Below are positions 9,236 through 21,132 of a DNA stretch of 64,000 nt, piece by piece. Made by a program: the position numbers and the translations under genes. The stretch's first letter is position 1. Each line of letters begins with the position of its first letter. The notes under the pieces were generated by a model. The model was given only the letters and a program-made list of their open reading frames with translations. It was not told the DNA's origin and did not search any database. The stretch is from assembly GCF_000967865.1 (NCBI RefSeq), contig NZ_JXRU01000031.1, forward strand, positions 62,001 through 126,000. Reading direction: 5' to 3'. Source of the stretch: Microbacterium sp. SA39 (GTDB taxonomy: Bacteria; Actinomycetota; Actinomycetes; Actinomycetales; Microbacteriaceae).

Positions 9236-10294
9236 TCATTCGTCGGTGCGCGCCCCGAACACGATCTCGTCCCACGTGGGCATGGCGTTCCGGCGTCGAC
9301 GGCGACCGCCGGACTCCGCAGAATCCGACGATGAAGTCTGCGGTGCGGGTTCGGGAGACTGCGGCTCGTCGGTCGGCTGATCGAACCCTTCGAACAGCGC
9401 GATCGGGGTCTGATCGTCCCGGTCCGCCCGCTCCTCGTGATCGACATCGTCGACGAGGGGTGCGGTCTCGCGCTGTCCGCGCCGGCGACGGAGCGCCTCG
9501 AGCAGGTCGGCGGTCTCCGGATTCGTCTTCTGGGACTCGGGCGCGCGGTTGATCGCCGCATCCTGCGCCGCGGCATTCGAGCGCTCCGGCAGCGACGGTT
9601 CTTCCGCGCTGCTCTCGGGGTTCGGGAGCAGTCGAGGACCGAAGGCACCGGAATCGAACCTGCTCTCGTCCTTGTACGGCGACGTCGTGCGCTCGTGATC
9701 GACCGCGCGAAGGCGGGGGATGAGCCCTTCCGGAAGAGAACCCTGACGGGAGAGCTGGGTCGCGTCGGCGTTGAGCGGCGAGAGGGCGCTGCGGCGCGGG
9801 TCGAAACTCCACCGTGCATCGTGCTCGACGTCGTTCGCGGTGAACTCCAGCTTGATGACCCAGCCGGAGTCCTCCTTCCAACTCGCCCAGCGCTCCGAGG
9901 AGGCGGCGACCTCAGCGAGCTTGTCGCGCACTGCGGCACCGAAGGTGGGCTGCGCGTCGGGCTCGACCTCGCTGCCGATGAGGACGGGAACGGCGAGCGC
10001 CTGCCCGATGATGTGTTCACGCTCCGCGAGGACCGGACCCTCGAACCGCGCCACGTCGTCGACGCTGATGCCCAGGAGCTCGGCCACCTCGACGGCGGTG
10101 AGTCCGGCACGGATCTGAGCCTGGATGTCGCGAGGACTCGCGGCGAGTCGGTGACCGGCGGGTTCGGCCTGGCGAGTGGCGCGTCGGATCTCGCGCTGCA
10201 GCATGTCGTCGATGGGCAGCGCGAAGCGCTCGCCCGACTCGGTGGCGAGTACGAGCAGTCCTGCCTCTGTGCCGACGATGGTGACGTTTTCCAT
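9236..10294 (-). CDS. sepH: Septation protein SepH (DUF3071)
   Basis: A 352-residue protein with the SepH layout: an N-terminal conserved domain (1-170) containing a helix-turn-helix-like part (IRAGLTAVEVAELLGISVDDVARFEGPVLAERE), a long acidic, Pro/Ser-rich linker, and a conserved tail (RRNAMPTWDEIVFGART). In Streptomyces and Mycobacterium SepH binds FtsZ and promotes ring assembly; the role here is inferred from the family. AGAGGGG precedes the ATG. Its neighbours (DUF4193, DUF3093, dut) keep the usual actinobacterial order. Confidence 0.88.
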   Translation of the reverse strand: MENVTIVGTEAGLLVLATESGERFALPIDDMLQREIRRATRQAEPAGHRLAASPRDIQAQIRAGLTAVEVAELLGISVDDVARFEGPVLAEREHIIGQALAVPVLIGSEVEPDAQPTFGAAVRDKLAEVAASSERWASWKEDSGWVIKLEFTANDVEHDARWSFDPRRSALSPLNADATQLSRQGSLPEGLIPRLRAVDHERTTSPYKDESRFDSGAFGPRLLPNPESSAEEPSLPERSNAAAQDAAINRAPESQKTNPETADLLEALRRRRGQRETAPLVDDVDHEERADRDDQTPIALFEGFDQPTDEPQSPEPAPQTSSSDSAESGGRRRRRNAMPTWDEIVFGARTDE

Positions 10295-10492
10295 GCGAAT
10301 GCCCCTCTGATGGGTGTGCGTTCATGGTGTCACGCGACGGCCGCCGCGAGCGGGAATACCCTGGGCGTGCCGTCAGTTTGGTATGTCGCACGGACCGGCA
10401 TTTGCTTATTGCGTTCGGGTCGTGCAAACTATGGCCGCCGATCACCCCACGGCGCACCACCCACTCGCACCATGAAAGTGGAGATTTACCGC

Positions 10493-10786
10493 ATGGCAAC
10501 CGATTATGACGCTCCCCGAAAGACTGAAGACGACTCCGAGTCGATCGAAGCTCTCAAGGAGCGTGTGCCGGACAAGCTCTCCGGCTCGAGCGGGGACGAG
10601 GACTCCGACAACCCGTCGAGTTTCGATCTCCCGGGTGCCGACCTCTCCGACCTCGAACTCGACGTCGTCGTGCTGCCCGCGCAGCAGGACGAATTCACGT
10701 GCATGAGTTGCTTCCTCGTGAAGCACCAGTCACAGCTCGACCACGAGGGCGCATCCGGGCCCATCTGCAAGGAGTGCGCTGCGTAA
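10493..10786 (+). CDS. DUF4193 family protein
   Basis: A 97-residue protein starting MATDYDAPRKTEDD, the standard start of this actinobacterial family. The first two thirds are acidic and probably disordered; the end carries two cysteine pairs (CMSC and CKEC, about residues 72-75 and 92-95), consistent with a zinc ribbon. An in-frame ATG at 10472 is possible, but AGTGGAG before 10493 and the family start favour 10493. The function is unknown; its constant position between sepH and dut suggests a housekeeping role. Confidence 0.87.
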   Translation: MATDYDAPRKTEDDSESIEALKERVPDKLSGSSGDEDSDNPSSFDLPGADLSDLELDVVVLPAQQDEFTCMSCFLVKHQSQLDHEGASGPICKECAA

Positions 10787-10810
10787 GCAGTCCTCTGAGC
10801 GACGTCTCAC

Positions 10811-10839
10811 GCGCCCCCGATCATCGCGATCAGGGGCGC
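10811..10839. terminator. Bidirectional hairpin between DUF4193 and DUF3093 genes
   Basis: GCGCCCC pairs with GGGGCGC across an inner GATC/GATC pairing. It lies between two convergent genes and has no T run. Confidence 0.65.
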
Positions 10840-10880
10840 GCTGTCGTTGAGGGCCGCTTCGTGTGAGTGCGGAGGATGTC

Positions 10881-11342
10881 TCAGCGCGCGGCGCGGATGG
10901 CGGCGGCGAGACGGTCCGGCGTCCGGCTGGAGATCGTCCACGCCTGGACCGGGTCGCCCTGGTCGGTGTTCGGGACGACGACAAGGCCGTCGATACCGCC
11001 GCGGATCAGGTGCCAGCCGCGAGCGGGAAGCCCGGGGCCGCGTGCCTGGCGGGCGTCGTCGCCGGTGAGTGCCACCGGTTCGCCGAGGAACCGGACATCG
11101 ATGTGCGCGCGGCCGGCGCGCAACGTCGACCCGTCCACGGAGATGACGGGCGTGGCCGCGATGCAACCCGCGACCAGGAGCGCCGAGACGGCTGCACCGA
11201 CGATCAGTGCGACGGTCGAGCCGACTGGCACGAAGATCAGCGAGACCATGGGCCCGGCGAGTGCGACGGTGACGAGCAGCCGGAGGCTGGGAGCGAGCCG
11301 TTCGCGATAGCGCGGGCGTGCGTCTGTGGGGGTGTTCTGCAT
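10881..11342 (-). CDS. DUF3093 domain membrane protein
   Basis: A 153-residue protein. After a short basic start (MQNTPTDARPRYRERL) come two adjacent hydrophobic spans (about 19-37 and 42-63), then a soluble domain rich in beta strands with PNTDQGDPVQAWTISSRTPD. This matches the DUF3093 family found beside dut in Actinobacteria. An alternative start lies at ATG 11351. The function is unknown. The start region overlaps the promoter of the divergent dut gene, so expression of the two may interfere. Confidence 0.83.
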   Translation of the reverse strand: MQNTPTDARPRYRERLAPSLRLLVTVALAGPMVSLIFVPVGSTVALIVGAAVSALLVAGCIAATPVISVDGSTLRAGRAHIDVRFLGEPVALTGDDARQARGPGLPARGWHLIRGGIDGLVVVPNTDQGDPVQAWTISSRTPDRLAAAIRAAR

Positions 11343-11348
11343 TAGCCT
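11343..11348 (+). promoter_or_regulatory. -10 hexamer of a likely leaderless dut promoter
   Basis: TAGCCT ends exactly 6 bases before the GTG start of dut at 11355, so transcription should begin at or next to the start codon. Confidence 0.5.
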
Positions 11349-11354
11349 CATGGG

Positions 11355-11825
11355 GTGACCGATTCCGTTGATGTCCCCATTATCGCCGCTGTGGTCCCCG
11401 GGTACGCTCACCCGGGCGACGCCGGTGCCGACCTGGTGGCCGCGGAGGCCGTCCGTCTCGAGCCGGGGGAGCGCGCGCTCGTCGGCACCGGCGTGCGTAT
11501 CGCACTGCCCGACGGCTACGCGGCGTTCGTGGTGCCGCGCAGCGGCCTCGCGGCGAAGCACGGCATCTCCATCGTGAACTCGCCGGGGACGGTCGACTCC
11601 GGTTACCGCGGCGAGATCAAGGTGAGCCTGATCAACACCGACATCCGCAACGCGTACGATGTCGGCGTCGGCGACCGCATCGCGCAACTGATCGTCATGC
11701 CCGTGACTCGCGCCGCGTTCATCCCGGTTGACGAGCTTCCGGACAGCGTCCGCGGCGACGGCGGTTTCGGCTCCACCGGATATCAGGCAGGGCTCCACCA
11801 GAACGAAGCAGGACAGACCTCATGA
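11355..11825 (+). CDS. dut: dUTP diphosphatase (dUTPase)
   Basis: A 156-residue trimeric-type dUTPase, which hydrolyses dUTP to dUMP and keeps uracil out of DNA. All five motifs are present in order: GDAGADL, PRSGLAAKHG, GTVDSGYRGEI (with the catalytic Asp), GDRIAQLIVMP and RGDGGFGSTG. The stop overlaps the next start as ATGA, so it is translated with the DUF3710 and DUF3159 genes. Confidence 0.96.
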   Translation: MTDSVDVPIIAAVVPGYAHPGDAGADLVAAEAVRLEPGERALVGTGVRIALPDGYAAFVVPRSGLAAKHGISIVNSPGTVDSGYRGEIKVSLINTDIRNAYDVGVGDRIAQLIVMPVTRAAFIPVDELPDSVRGDGGFGSTGYQAGLHQNEAGQTS

Positions 11826-12409
11826 CTGACAACAACGCGACACCCTCGAAGTCCGCACCCGACGATCGCGCCACCGAAGGCCCCTTCGACGACTCGGAGG
11901 CGAACCCGGTCCGGCCGTACATCGACCTCGGCGGGATCAAGATCCTGCCCCGCGAAGGCCTGAACCTGCGCCTCGAGGTGGAGGAGCAGTCCAAGCGCAT
12001 CGTCGCGGTGGGCCTCGACTATGCGGACTCCTCGCTGCAGGTGCAGCCTTTCGCCGCGCCGCGCACGGGTGGCCTGTGGGACGAGACCCGTGTGCAGCTG
12101 CGCGATCAGGTCAAGGCGCAGGGCGGCCGGGTCGAGGAGCGCGAGGGCGCACTCGGCAAGGAGCTGCTCGCCGAGGTGCCCGCGACTGCGAACGAAGGGT
12201 CGGGCCTCCGGCTGGCGCGGTTCATCGGCATCGACGGACCGCGCTGGTTCCTTCGTGGCGTGATCGGCGGTGCGGGTGCGTCCGACCCCGAGGCAGCCGC
12301 CAAGGTCGAAGACCTCTTCCGCTCGATCGTCGTCGTGCGCGGCAGTGCGCCCATGCCTCCGCGAGACCTGATCCCGCTGAAGATGCCGGCGACACCGGGA
12401 TCCGCGTGA
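11822..12409 (+). CDS. DUF3710 domain protein
   Basis: A 195-residue soluble protein with an acidic N-terminus (1-35) followed by the conserved domain YIDLGGIKILPREG, RTGGLWDETR and IGIDGPRWFLRGVI. This domain sits after dut across Actinobacteria. The function is unknown. It overlaps dut upstream (ATGA) and the DUF3159 gene downstream (GTGA), indicating a tight operon. Confidence 0.87.
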   Translation: MTDNNATPSKSAPDDRATEGPFDDSEANPVRPYIDLGGIKILPREGLNLRLEVEEQSKRIVAVGLDYADSSLQVQPFAAPRTGGLWDETRVQLRDQVKAQGGRVEEREGALGKELLAEVPATANEGSGLRLARFIGIDGPRWFLRGVIGGAGASDPEAAAKVEDLFRSIVVVRGSAPMPPRDLIPLKMPATPGSA

Positions 12410-13140
12410 GCGATCCGGAGCCGGGCGCCGAGCGCGAGCAGCGCGCGTCCGAGATCCTGGGAGCGGCACTGGGCGGCGCGGCCCGTCGAGCGGGCCTCCA
12501 CCCGGCGGAGGGTGCCAGCACGCAGAAGGTCGTCTGGTCCGCCATCGGCGGATGGCGCGGCATCCTGGAATCGGTGCTCCCCAGCCTCGCGTTCGTCATC
12601 CTCTTCACGATCAGCCCTGAACCCCTCATCCTCGCGCTCGGTGTATCGGTCGGCCTCGCCGCCGTCTTCACGATCGTGCGGCTGGTGCAGAAGTCGCCTC
12701 CGTCGGCGGCCCTCGGTGGCCTGATCGCCGCTGCGGCGGCCGCCGCTCTGGCACTGTGGACCGGACGCGGGCAGGACAACTTCGTCCCCGGCCTGATCAC
12801 GAATGCGGCGTACGGCACGGTGATCCTGATCTCCGCCCTGATCGGCTGGTCGCTGATCGGTATCGCCGCGGGTTTCCTGATGGGCGAGGGCATGGCCTGG
12901 CGCGGCGATCGGCGCAAACGTCGGGCGTTCTTCTGGCTCGGGATCGCGTGGGCCGCCCTGTTCTTCGCGCGCCTCGCGGTGCAGCTCCCGCTGTACCTGA
13001 CCGAACAGGTCACGGCGCTCGGCACCCTGAAACTCATCATGGGTCTCCCTCTGTTCGCGCCGCTGATCGCCGTCACGTGGCTCGTCGTGCGCGCGCTGTA
13101 TCCGCGCGAGCCGGCGCAGGACCGACCTGTCGAGGCGTGA
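12406..13140 (+). CDS. DUF3159 integral membrane protein
   Basis: A 244-residue protein starting at the GTG that overlaps the DUF3710 stop. Residues 1-50 are soluble, and about six hydrophobic spans follow (from LPSLAFVILFTI to LFAPLIAVTWLVV). Conserved pieces include VWSAIGGWRGILES and a stretch of alanines (AAAAAALALW). The family is actinobacterial and uncharacterised; transport or membrane maintenance can be guessed but not shown. It is the last gene of the dut block. Confidence 0.85.
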   Translation: MSDPEPGAEREQRASEILGAALGGAARRAGLHPAEGASTQKVVWSAIGGWRGILESVLPSLAFVILFTISPEPLILALGVSVGLAAVFTIVRLVQKSPPSAALGGLIAAAAAAALALWTGRGQDNFVPGLITNAAYGTVILISALIGWSLIGIAAGFLMGEGMAWRGDRRKRRAFFWLGIAWAALFFARLAVQLPLYLTEQVTALGTLKLIMGLPLFAPLIAVTWLVVRALYPREPAQDRPVEA

Positions 13141-13142
13141 TA

Positions 13143-13168
13143 GATTTATCTTGACATCAAGATAAATC
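13143..13168. promoter_or_regulatory. Perfect 26-base palindrome, likely operator of acnA
   Basis: Two 12-base arms, GATTTATCTTGA and TCAAGATAAATC, flank CA without a mismatch. The site is AT-rich in a GC-rich genome, lies 125 bases upstream of the acnA start, and contains TTGACA (13151-13156), a -35 match. The form TATCTTGA-N2-TCAAGATA resembles sites of MarR-family regulators; in Streptomyces the MarR protein TamR controls aconitase. Assigning this site to a TamR-like regulator is an inference. Confidence 0.7.
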
Positions 13169-13293
13169 GCAGGCTTTCGCCGGCGCCGTGCGGGGAGCAG
13201 ACTGGTTAGGTCCGCCTTGCTAGCCGCAGGGGCTCACCGGCGAGCAAGATGGAGGCGCCTGTCGCTCCCATTCGAGAAGAAGGAGACGGATCC

Positions 13294-16158
<2,865 letters not shown>

Positions 16159-16170
16159 GCGTCGTGCGAG

Positions 16171-16199
16171 AGGGGCTCGGGTCTTCGGACCCGGGCCCT
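16171..16199 (+). terminator. Terminator hairpin after acnA
   Basis: A 13-base stem (AGGGGCTCGGGTC with GACCCGGGCCCTT) closes a TTCG tetraloop and ends in TTCC. Confidence 0.8.
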
Positions 16200-16314
16200 T
16201 CCTGCATGTCAAGGGGTCGGCGCACTCCAGGGTTTCCCGGGGTGCGCGGGGTAGGATCGTCGGGACGTCCGGCTCCTGTCGGATGCTGCAGACGGAGCCT
16301 GTGAGGAGGTGCAG

Positions 16315-18255
16315 ATGCCCATTCTTCCGAGCATCTCAGGACCCCGTGATCTGGACGCATTGTCCGCCGATCAGCTGGAGGATCTGGCCGCGGAGATTCG
16401 CGCCTTCCTCATCGAGAACGTCTCCCGCACCGGAGGCCACCTCGGTCCCAACCTCGGAGTGGTCGAGCTGACGATCGCGCTGCACCGCGTGTTCTCGTCG
16501 CCGGACGATCCCTTCATCTTCGACACCGGCCACCAGTCGTACGTGCACAAGCTCCTGACGGGTCGCCAGGACTTCTCCCGCCTCCGCCTGCGTGGCGGAC
16601 TCGCGGGCTACCCGCAGCGCAGCGAGAGCGCGCACGACGTCGTCGAGTCCTCCCATGCGTCGAGCTCACTCAGCTGGGCGGATGGGGTCTCCCGCGCGCT
16701 CACCGCGACCGGCCGTGCAGATCGTCATGTCGTCGCCGTGCTCGGCGACGGTTCGCTGACGGGCGGCATGACGTGGGAGGCGCTGAACAACATCTCCGAC
16801 GACAACGACCGCAATCTGGTGATCGTGGTGAATGACAACGGACGGTCGTACGCCCCCACGATCGGTGGCATGTCGCGGTACCTGAACCGCGTGCGCACGG
16901 CAGCGGCCTACAAGGAGCTGCACCACAGGTCCGACCGCCTCTTCCGTGCCTTCGGTCCCGTGGGGCGTGCGGTGTTCCGCGGTGTCCGTGGCGGCACGCA
17001 CGGGTTCCTCTCGCGCTTCACGAACAACGAGGCGCTGTATTCCAATCTCGACATCAAGTACCTCGGGCCGGTCGACGGGCACGACCTTCCCGCGCTCCTG
17101 GAGACCCTCGAGCTCGCGAAGTCGTACGGCGCCCCGGTCCTCGTGCACGCGATCACAGAGAAGGGCCGGGGCTTCCAGCCGGCCCGCGACGATGAAGCGG
17201 ACCAGTTCCATGCCGTCGGTCGCATCGACCCGTTGACCGGGGAGGAGCTGTCCTCCGGCGGCCGAGGATGGACGGACGTCTTCTCGGATGCCCTCGTGGC
17301 GGTCGGAGAGCGCCGCAGCGACGTGATCGCCATGACCGCAGCCATGCTGCGTCCGACCGGCCTCGCCCCGTTCGCCGAGCGCTTCCCCGATCGCGTGTAC
17401 GACGTCGGTATCGCCGAGCAGCACGCCGTGGCCTCCGCCGCCGGGCTCGCCTTCGGTGGGCTGCACCCGGTCGTGGCGCTGTACGCGACCTTCATGGGCC
17501 GCGCCTTCGATCAGGTGCTGATGGACGTCGCCCTCCACCGCGCGGGAGTCACCTTCGTCCTCGACCGCGCTGGCGTGACCGGACCGGACGGCCCCAGCCA
17601 TCACGGCATGTGGGACCTCGCGATGCTGCAGATCGTGCCGCACATCCGTATCGCCGCGCCGCGTGACGGCGCACGCCTCACCGAAGCGCTCGACGAAGCC
17701 GTCGAGGTGGACGACGCGCCCACGGTGATCCGGTTCCCCAAGGGCGCGCTGGCCGACGATCTCCCCGCCATCGAGCGTCTGGATGACGGCGTCGACGTGC
17801 TCGCCCGCGGCGAGTCCGAGGATGTGCTGATCGTCGCGATCGGTCCGTTCGCGGCTCTGGCGATGGATGTCGCGGATCGACTCCGCGCGCAGGGGATCGG
17901 CGCCACCGTCATCGATCCGCGCTGGGCAATCCCCGTGCAGCCCTCCGTCGTGAGTCTCGCGGCACAGCATCGCCTGGTGATCACGCTGGAGGATGGCATC
18001 CGCGTCGGCGGCATCGGCACGCGTGTGCGGCAGGTGCTGCGCGAAGCCGGCATCGACACGGCGGTCGACGAGCTGGGTCTGCCCGACGAGTTCATCGACC
18101 ACGCCTCGCGTGACGAGATCCTCGCGGATGCCGGGCTCACCGCCTCCAAGATCGCGCAGGACATCGTCTCGCAGGTGCTCGGCACCCGCATCCCCGTGGC
18201 TCGTCAGACCGGCGAGACCGACGCGATCGATCTGCCGCTCCGCGAGCGCCGCTGA
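16315..18255 (+). CDS. dxs: 1-deoxy-D-xylulose-5-phosphate synthase
   Basis: A 646-residue thiamine diphosphate enzyme that joins pyruvate and glyceraldehyde 3-phosphate in the first step of the MEP isoprenoid pathway. The TPP motif is GDGSLTGGMTWEALNN (about 142-157). The early histidine lies in FDTGHQSYVHK, the substrate loop in GRSYAPTIGGMSRYLN, and the transketolase-like pyrimidine domain in VGIAEQHAVASAAGLA. AGGAGG stands six bases before ATG 16315, so this start is preferred to the GTG at 16309. It is a single gene, convergent with the SPFH gene three bases away. Confidence 0.95.
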   Translation: MPILPSISGPRDLDALSADQLEDLAAEIRAFLIENVSRTGGHLGPNLGVVELTIALHRVFSSPDDPFIFDTGHQSYVHKLLTGRQDFSRLRLRGGLAGYPQRSESAHDVVESSHASSSLSWADGVSRALTATGRADRHVVAVLGDGSLTGGMTWEALNNISDDNDRNLVIVVNDNGRSYAPTIGGMSRYLNRVRTAAAYKELHHRSDRLFRAFGPVGRAVFRGVRGGTHGFLSRFTNNEALYSNLDIKYLGPVDGHDLPALLETLELAKSYGAPVLVHAITEKGRGFQPARDDEADQFHAVGRIDPLTGEELSSGGRGWTDVFSDALVAVGERRSDVIAMTAAMLRPTGLAPFAERFPDRVYDVGIAEQHAVASAAGLAFGGLHPVVALYATFMGRAFDQVLMDVALHRAGVTFVLDRAGVTGPDGPSHHGMWDLAMLQIVPHIRIAAPRDGARLTEALDEAVEVDDAPTVIRFPKGALADDLPAIERLDDGVDVLARGESEDVLIVAIGPFAALAMDVADRLRAQGIGATVIDPRWAIPVQPSVVSLAAQHRLVITLEDGIRVGGIGTRVRQVLREAGIDTAVDELGLPDEFIDHASRDEILADAGLTASKIAQDIVSQVLGTRIPVARQTGETDAIDLPLRERR

Positions 18256-18258
18256 GTC

Positions 18259-18957
18259 CTAGTTCAGGGCGTGCAGCGCTGCGACGACCTCCGGCGCGTT
18301 GTCTGCACCGCGGATCGCCTGCGACAGCAGGTAGCCGTCGGTGAGGGCATCGCCCGTGATGAGCACGTCGACGACTTCCACACCACAGGCCCGCAGGACC
18401 TTCTCGGCGCAGGCCTCCCGGACCTGAGTGCTCAGGATGTCGTTTCCGGGCAGCTCGGCGCCCTCCAGCGTGCGGATGGCGTCGCGTAGAGCTGCCGAGA
18501 TGATGTTCGCAGCCCGCTCCGTGACGTTGACCACGTCGAGCTCGAACACGCGCAGGTCTCGTCCGGTCACGACGGGTCGCCATTCGAAGGACGCGTGCAC
18601 CAGGTGCTGATGGCCGGAGGCCGCGGTCAGGTGCCGCGCCGGGAGATCGGTCGCACGGCAGCGCACGTCGATGAGCTTGTACCAGTAGAAGAGCGGGAAG
18701 GCGCCGTGGGAACCCGGGGTGAGCACGACCACCTCGCCGACGCCGGGTGTGCCTGCCTTCCCAAGTCGCGCCCGGCGGATGATCGGCTTGCCGTTTCGGG
18801 TGCGGATGGCCGCCCAGCCCTCGTCCACTGTGACGATGAAGAGTTTCAGCATCGCCGGGACCACGAGCAGGACTGTGAGCACCGCCGTTCCGGTCTTGAC
18901 CAGGCCACCCATCGCGCCACCACTGCTGAACATGCTGAAGATCGTGTCCACATTCAT
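18259..18957 (-). CDS. SPFH/Band 7 domain membrane protein
   Basis: A protein of about 232 residues with one hydrophobic span near the N-terminus (about 22-42, VLTVLLVVPAMLKLFIV), then an SPFH-like domain (VDEGWAAIRTRNGKPIIRR, LTPGSHGAFPLFYWYK) and a helical C-terminus with conserved AALRDAIRTLEGAEL. SPFH proteins form membrane scaffolds; the task here is unknown. It is shorter than flotillins. The start may be ATG 18957 or the in-frame GTG at 18966. Confidence 0.75.
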   Translation of the reverse strand: MNVDTIFSMFSSGGAMGGLVKTGTAVLTVLLVVPAMLKLFIVTVDEGWAAIRTRNGKPIIRRARLGKAGTPGVGEVVVLTPGSHGAFPLFYWYKLIDVRCRATDLPARHLTAASGHQHLVHASFEWRPVVTGRDLRVFELDVVNVTERAANIISAALRDAIRTLEGAELPGNDILSTQVREACAEKVLRACGVEVVDVLITGDALTDGYLLSQAIRGADNAPEVVAALHALN

Positions 18958-19052
18958 ACTCTGCACGCCGTTGCACCGCCGCGGGGCACGCGGAGCACCT
19001 CGCGCACGCGATGTTCACGTGGATTTCCCGGTCGGTTCCTCCGGTGGTCGTC

Positions 19053-20522
19053 TCAACCGATTTCGGCGAGCGTCCAGGCGACGATCGTCTCCACGGCCAC
19101 CTGGCTGCGTTCCCGGTCGGCGTCGACGAGTCCGATCCGCGTCCGTCGATCCAGCACGTCCTCGGCGGTCAGCGCTCCCTCGGCTCGGACAGCGAACTCG
19201 ATCTCCGCGCGAGTCACCGCGATGCCCTCCGCGACCGCGTCCCCGGCGTCGGCGAATTCGGCGCGGTCGGCGGCATGATCGTCGATCAGCCGGAGGGAGG
19301 ACGAGCGGCTGGGCGCCGCATCGAGAGCGCGGACGCGCACAGCGAGGTCGACGGCATCCTCCGCCATGCGCCGGTACGTGGTCAGCTTGCCGCCGAGCAC
19401 GTTGATGAACCCGGCGTCCGCCGACGCGACCAGGTGGCGACGTGAGACATCGGCTGTCGCATCCGCTCCGTTGTCGATGAGGGGGCGCAGCCCCGCGAAG
19501 GCACCCCGCACCTGCGCCCGCGTCAGGGGCCTCGTGACGACGCGGTTGAGCGTGCTCAGCAGGAAGTCGACCTCCGGCTCCGTGGCCTGAGCGACGCGCG
19601 GAACGGGCCCGGGAGCGTCCTCGTCGGTGAGTCCGACGATCACGCGTCCTCCGCGCTGAGGAAGCGCGAAGACGTAACGGCTGATAGATCCTTCGTGCGG
19701 AACGGTGAGAGCAGCCGTCGGATGGCCGAGATCTGCGGCGTCCAGCACGATGTGAGTCCCGCGGCTCGGCCGCACGGCGATCGCCTCGTCGAGCGTGCCG
19801 GCCCAGACACCCGTCGCGTTGATCACGCTGCGTGCCCGGATGTAGAACCTCTCTCCGGTCAGCGCGTCCACCGCGCTGGCGCCGTCCGCCCTCAGCTCCT
19901 CGGCGCGGACGCGGGTCAGGATGCGGGCACCCATACCCGCCGCGGTCCTCGCCACCGCGACGACGAGTCGCGCATCGTCGACCAGCTGCCCGTCGTACGA
20001 CAGCATTCCCCCACGGAGCCCTCGTGCATCGAGCGCGGGGAAGAGTCGCTGGGCAGTCCGCGCGGAGACCGGGCGAGGTGCTGGAAGGACCGACCGGGGT
20101 GTGCGCGCCTCCACGCGCAGCAGATCACCGAGCGTCATGCCGACGGCACCGGCGCCGCGCTGGCGCCAGGTCACTCCCGGGCGGAACGGCAGCAGCTGGG
20201 GGAGCGGACGGATCAGGTGCGGCGCGATCACCGTCATCAGCAGGTGGCGTTCTCTGGCGCTCTCCCTCGCGGTGGCCACATCTCCCGTCGCCAGGTAGCG
20301 CAGGCCTCCGTGCACCAGCTTCGAACTGAACCGGCTGGTGCCGAACGCCAGGTCCTCGGCCTCGATGAGCGTGACGGCGAGTCCCCGGGACGCCGCGTCC
20401 AGGGCGACACCGACGCCGGTGATCCCTCCGCCGACGACGAGCACGTCGGTCGTGTCGACAGCAGCATCCTCCAACTCCCTCCGGCGGCGGCGGGCGTCCA
20501 GGTCGGAGGATGACGGGATCAC
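19053..20522 (-). CDS. glpD: Glycerol-3-phosphate dehydrogenase/oxidase (FAD)
   Basis: A 489-residue FAD enzyme that oxidises glycerol 3-phosphate to dihydroxyacetone phosphate at the membrane. The dinucleotide-binding motif is VLVVGGGITGVGVALDAASRG, the family signature is SSKLVHGGLRYL, and further conserved parts are INATGVWAG and GGKLTTYRRMAEDAVD. The start at GTG 20522 overlaps the stop of the upstream TetR gene as GTGA; a longer frame reaches 20567 but lies within the regulator. Being read with the regulator and divergent from the lipid-type genes suggests one regulon that supplies DHAP. Confidence 0.9.
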   Translation of the reverse strand: MIPSSSDLDARRRRRELEDAAVDTTDVLVVGGGITGVGVALDAASRGLAVTLIEAEDLAFGTSRFSSKLVHGGLRYLATGDVATARESARERHLLMTVIAPHLIRPLPQLLPFRPGVTWRQRGAGAVGMTLGDLLRVEARTPRSVLPAPRPVSARTAQRLFPALDARGLRGGMLSYDGQLVDDARLVVAVARTAAGMGARILTRVRAEELRADGASAVDALTGERFYIRARSVINATGVWAGTLDEAIAVRPSRGTHIVLDAADLGHPTAALTVPHEGSISRYVFALPQRGGRVIVGLTDEDAPGPVPRVAQATEPEVDFLLSTLNRVVTRPLTRAQVRGAFAGLRPLIDNGADATADVSRRHLVASADAGFINVLGGKLTTYRRMAEDAVDLAVRVRALDAAPSRSSSLRLIDDHAADRAEFADAGDAVAEGIAVTRAEIEFAVRAEGALTAEDVLDRRTRIGLVDADRERSQVAVETIVAWTLAEIG

Positions 20523-21127
20523 GGCCGCAGGTGCCCGTCGAGGGCTGTCCGGAGTTCGCGTTCCCACGCCTGCTCATCGATGAGCTCGGCGACGGTGCCG
20601 TGCGAGAGCACGGCGGACTGTGCGACGAGAAGCAGCATCACGGCGATCTCTTGAGGCGTTCCGACGCGTACCGATCCGTCGCCCTGCGCCGCGCGGATCG
20701 CGGATGCCAGCCAGTGCAGGATCATCCGTTGGCTGGAGCCGACCCGCTGAAGCGTGTAGCGCGTGAACGCCTCCGGTTCGTCCGCAAGAAGGCGGCCGTA
20801 GACGTCGTCGTTCCGGAACAGGGAGATGAAGCCCATGACGTCGTCGACGAGGTCCGCGCGGGTCCGCGGGGGAGAAGGGAACTGGTCGATCAGGCTGACG
20901 ACGCGGCGCAGCAGAGCGGAACGGACCACATCGTCGGCGTCGCTCCAGTTCCGGTAGATCGTGGGTCGGCTCAGCTCGGATCGCCGGGCGAGTTCGGCGA
21001 TCGTGACACCGTGCACGCCCCGCCGGCCGATCAGGCTGTCCGCCGCATCGAGGACGCGAGCCTGCGTCGTGTCCCACTGCGGGCGCTCCGTGACCTCGGA
21101 TGCCGTTCTTGGTTGACGTTCTTCCAT
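20519..21127 (-). CDS. TetR family transcriptional regulator
   Basis: A 202-residue protein. Residues 22-68 form the TetR DNA-binding domain (RVLDAADSLIGRRGVHGVTI, then AELARRSELSRPTIYRNW). The C-terminal ligand domain is ordinary. It overlaps glpD by four bases and is divergent, 20 bases away, from the FAD oxidase operon. The pseudo-palindrome in that gap is its likely operator, so it probably controls both arms. The ligand is unknown; a lipid or acyl-CoA signal would fit. Confidence 0.88.
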   Translation of the reverse strand: MEERQPRTASEVTERPQWDTTQARVLDAADSLIGRRGVHGVTIAELARRSELSRPTIYRNWSDADDVVRSALLRRVVSLIDQFPSPPRTRADLVDDVMGFISLFRNDDVYGRLLADEPEAFTRYTLQRVGSSQRMILHWLASAIRAAQGDGSVRVGTPQEIAVMLLLVAQSAVLSHGTVAELIDEQAWERELRTALDGHLRP

Positions 21128-21132
21128 GATAT

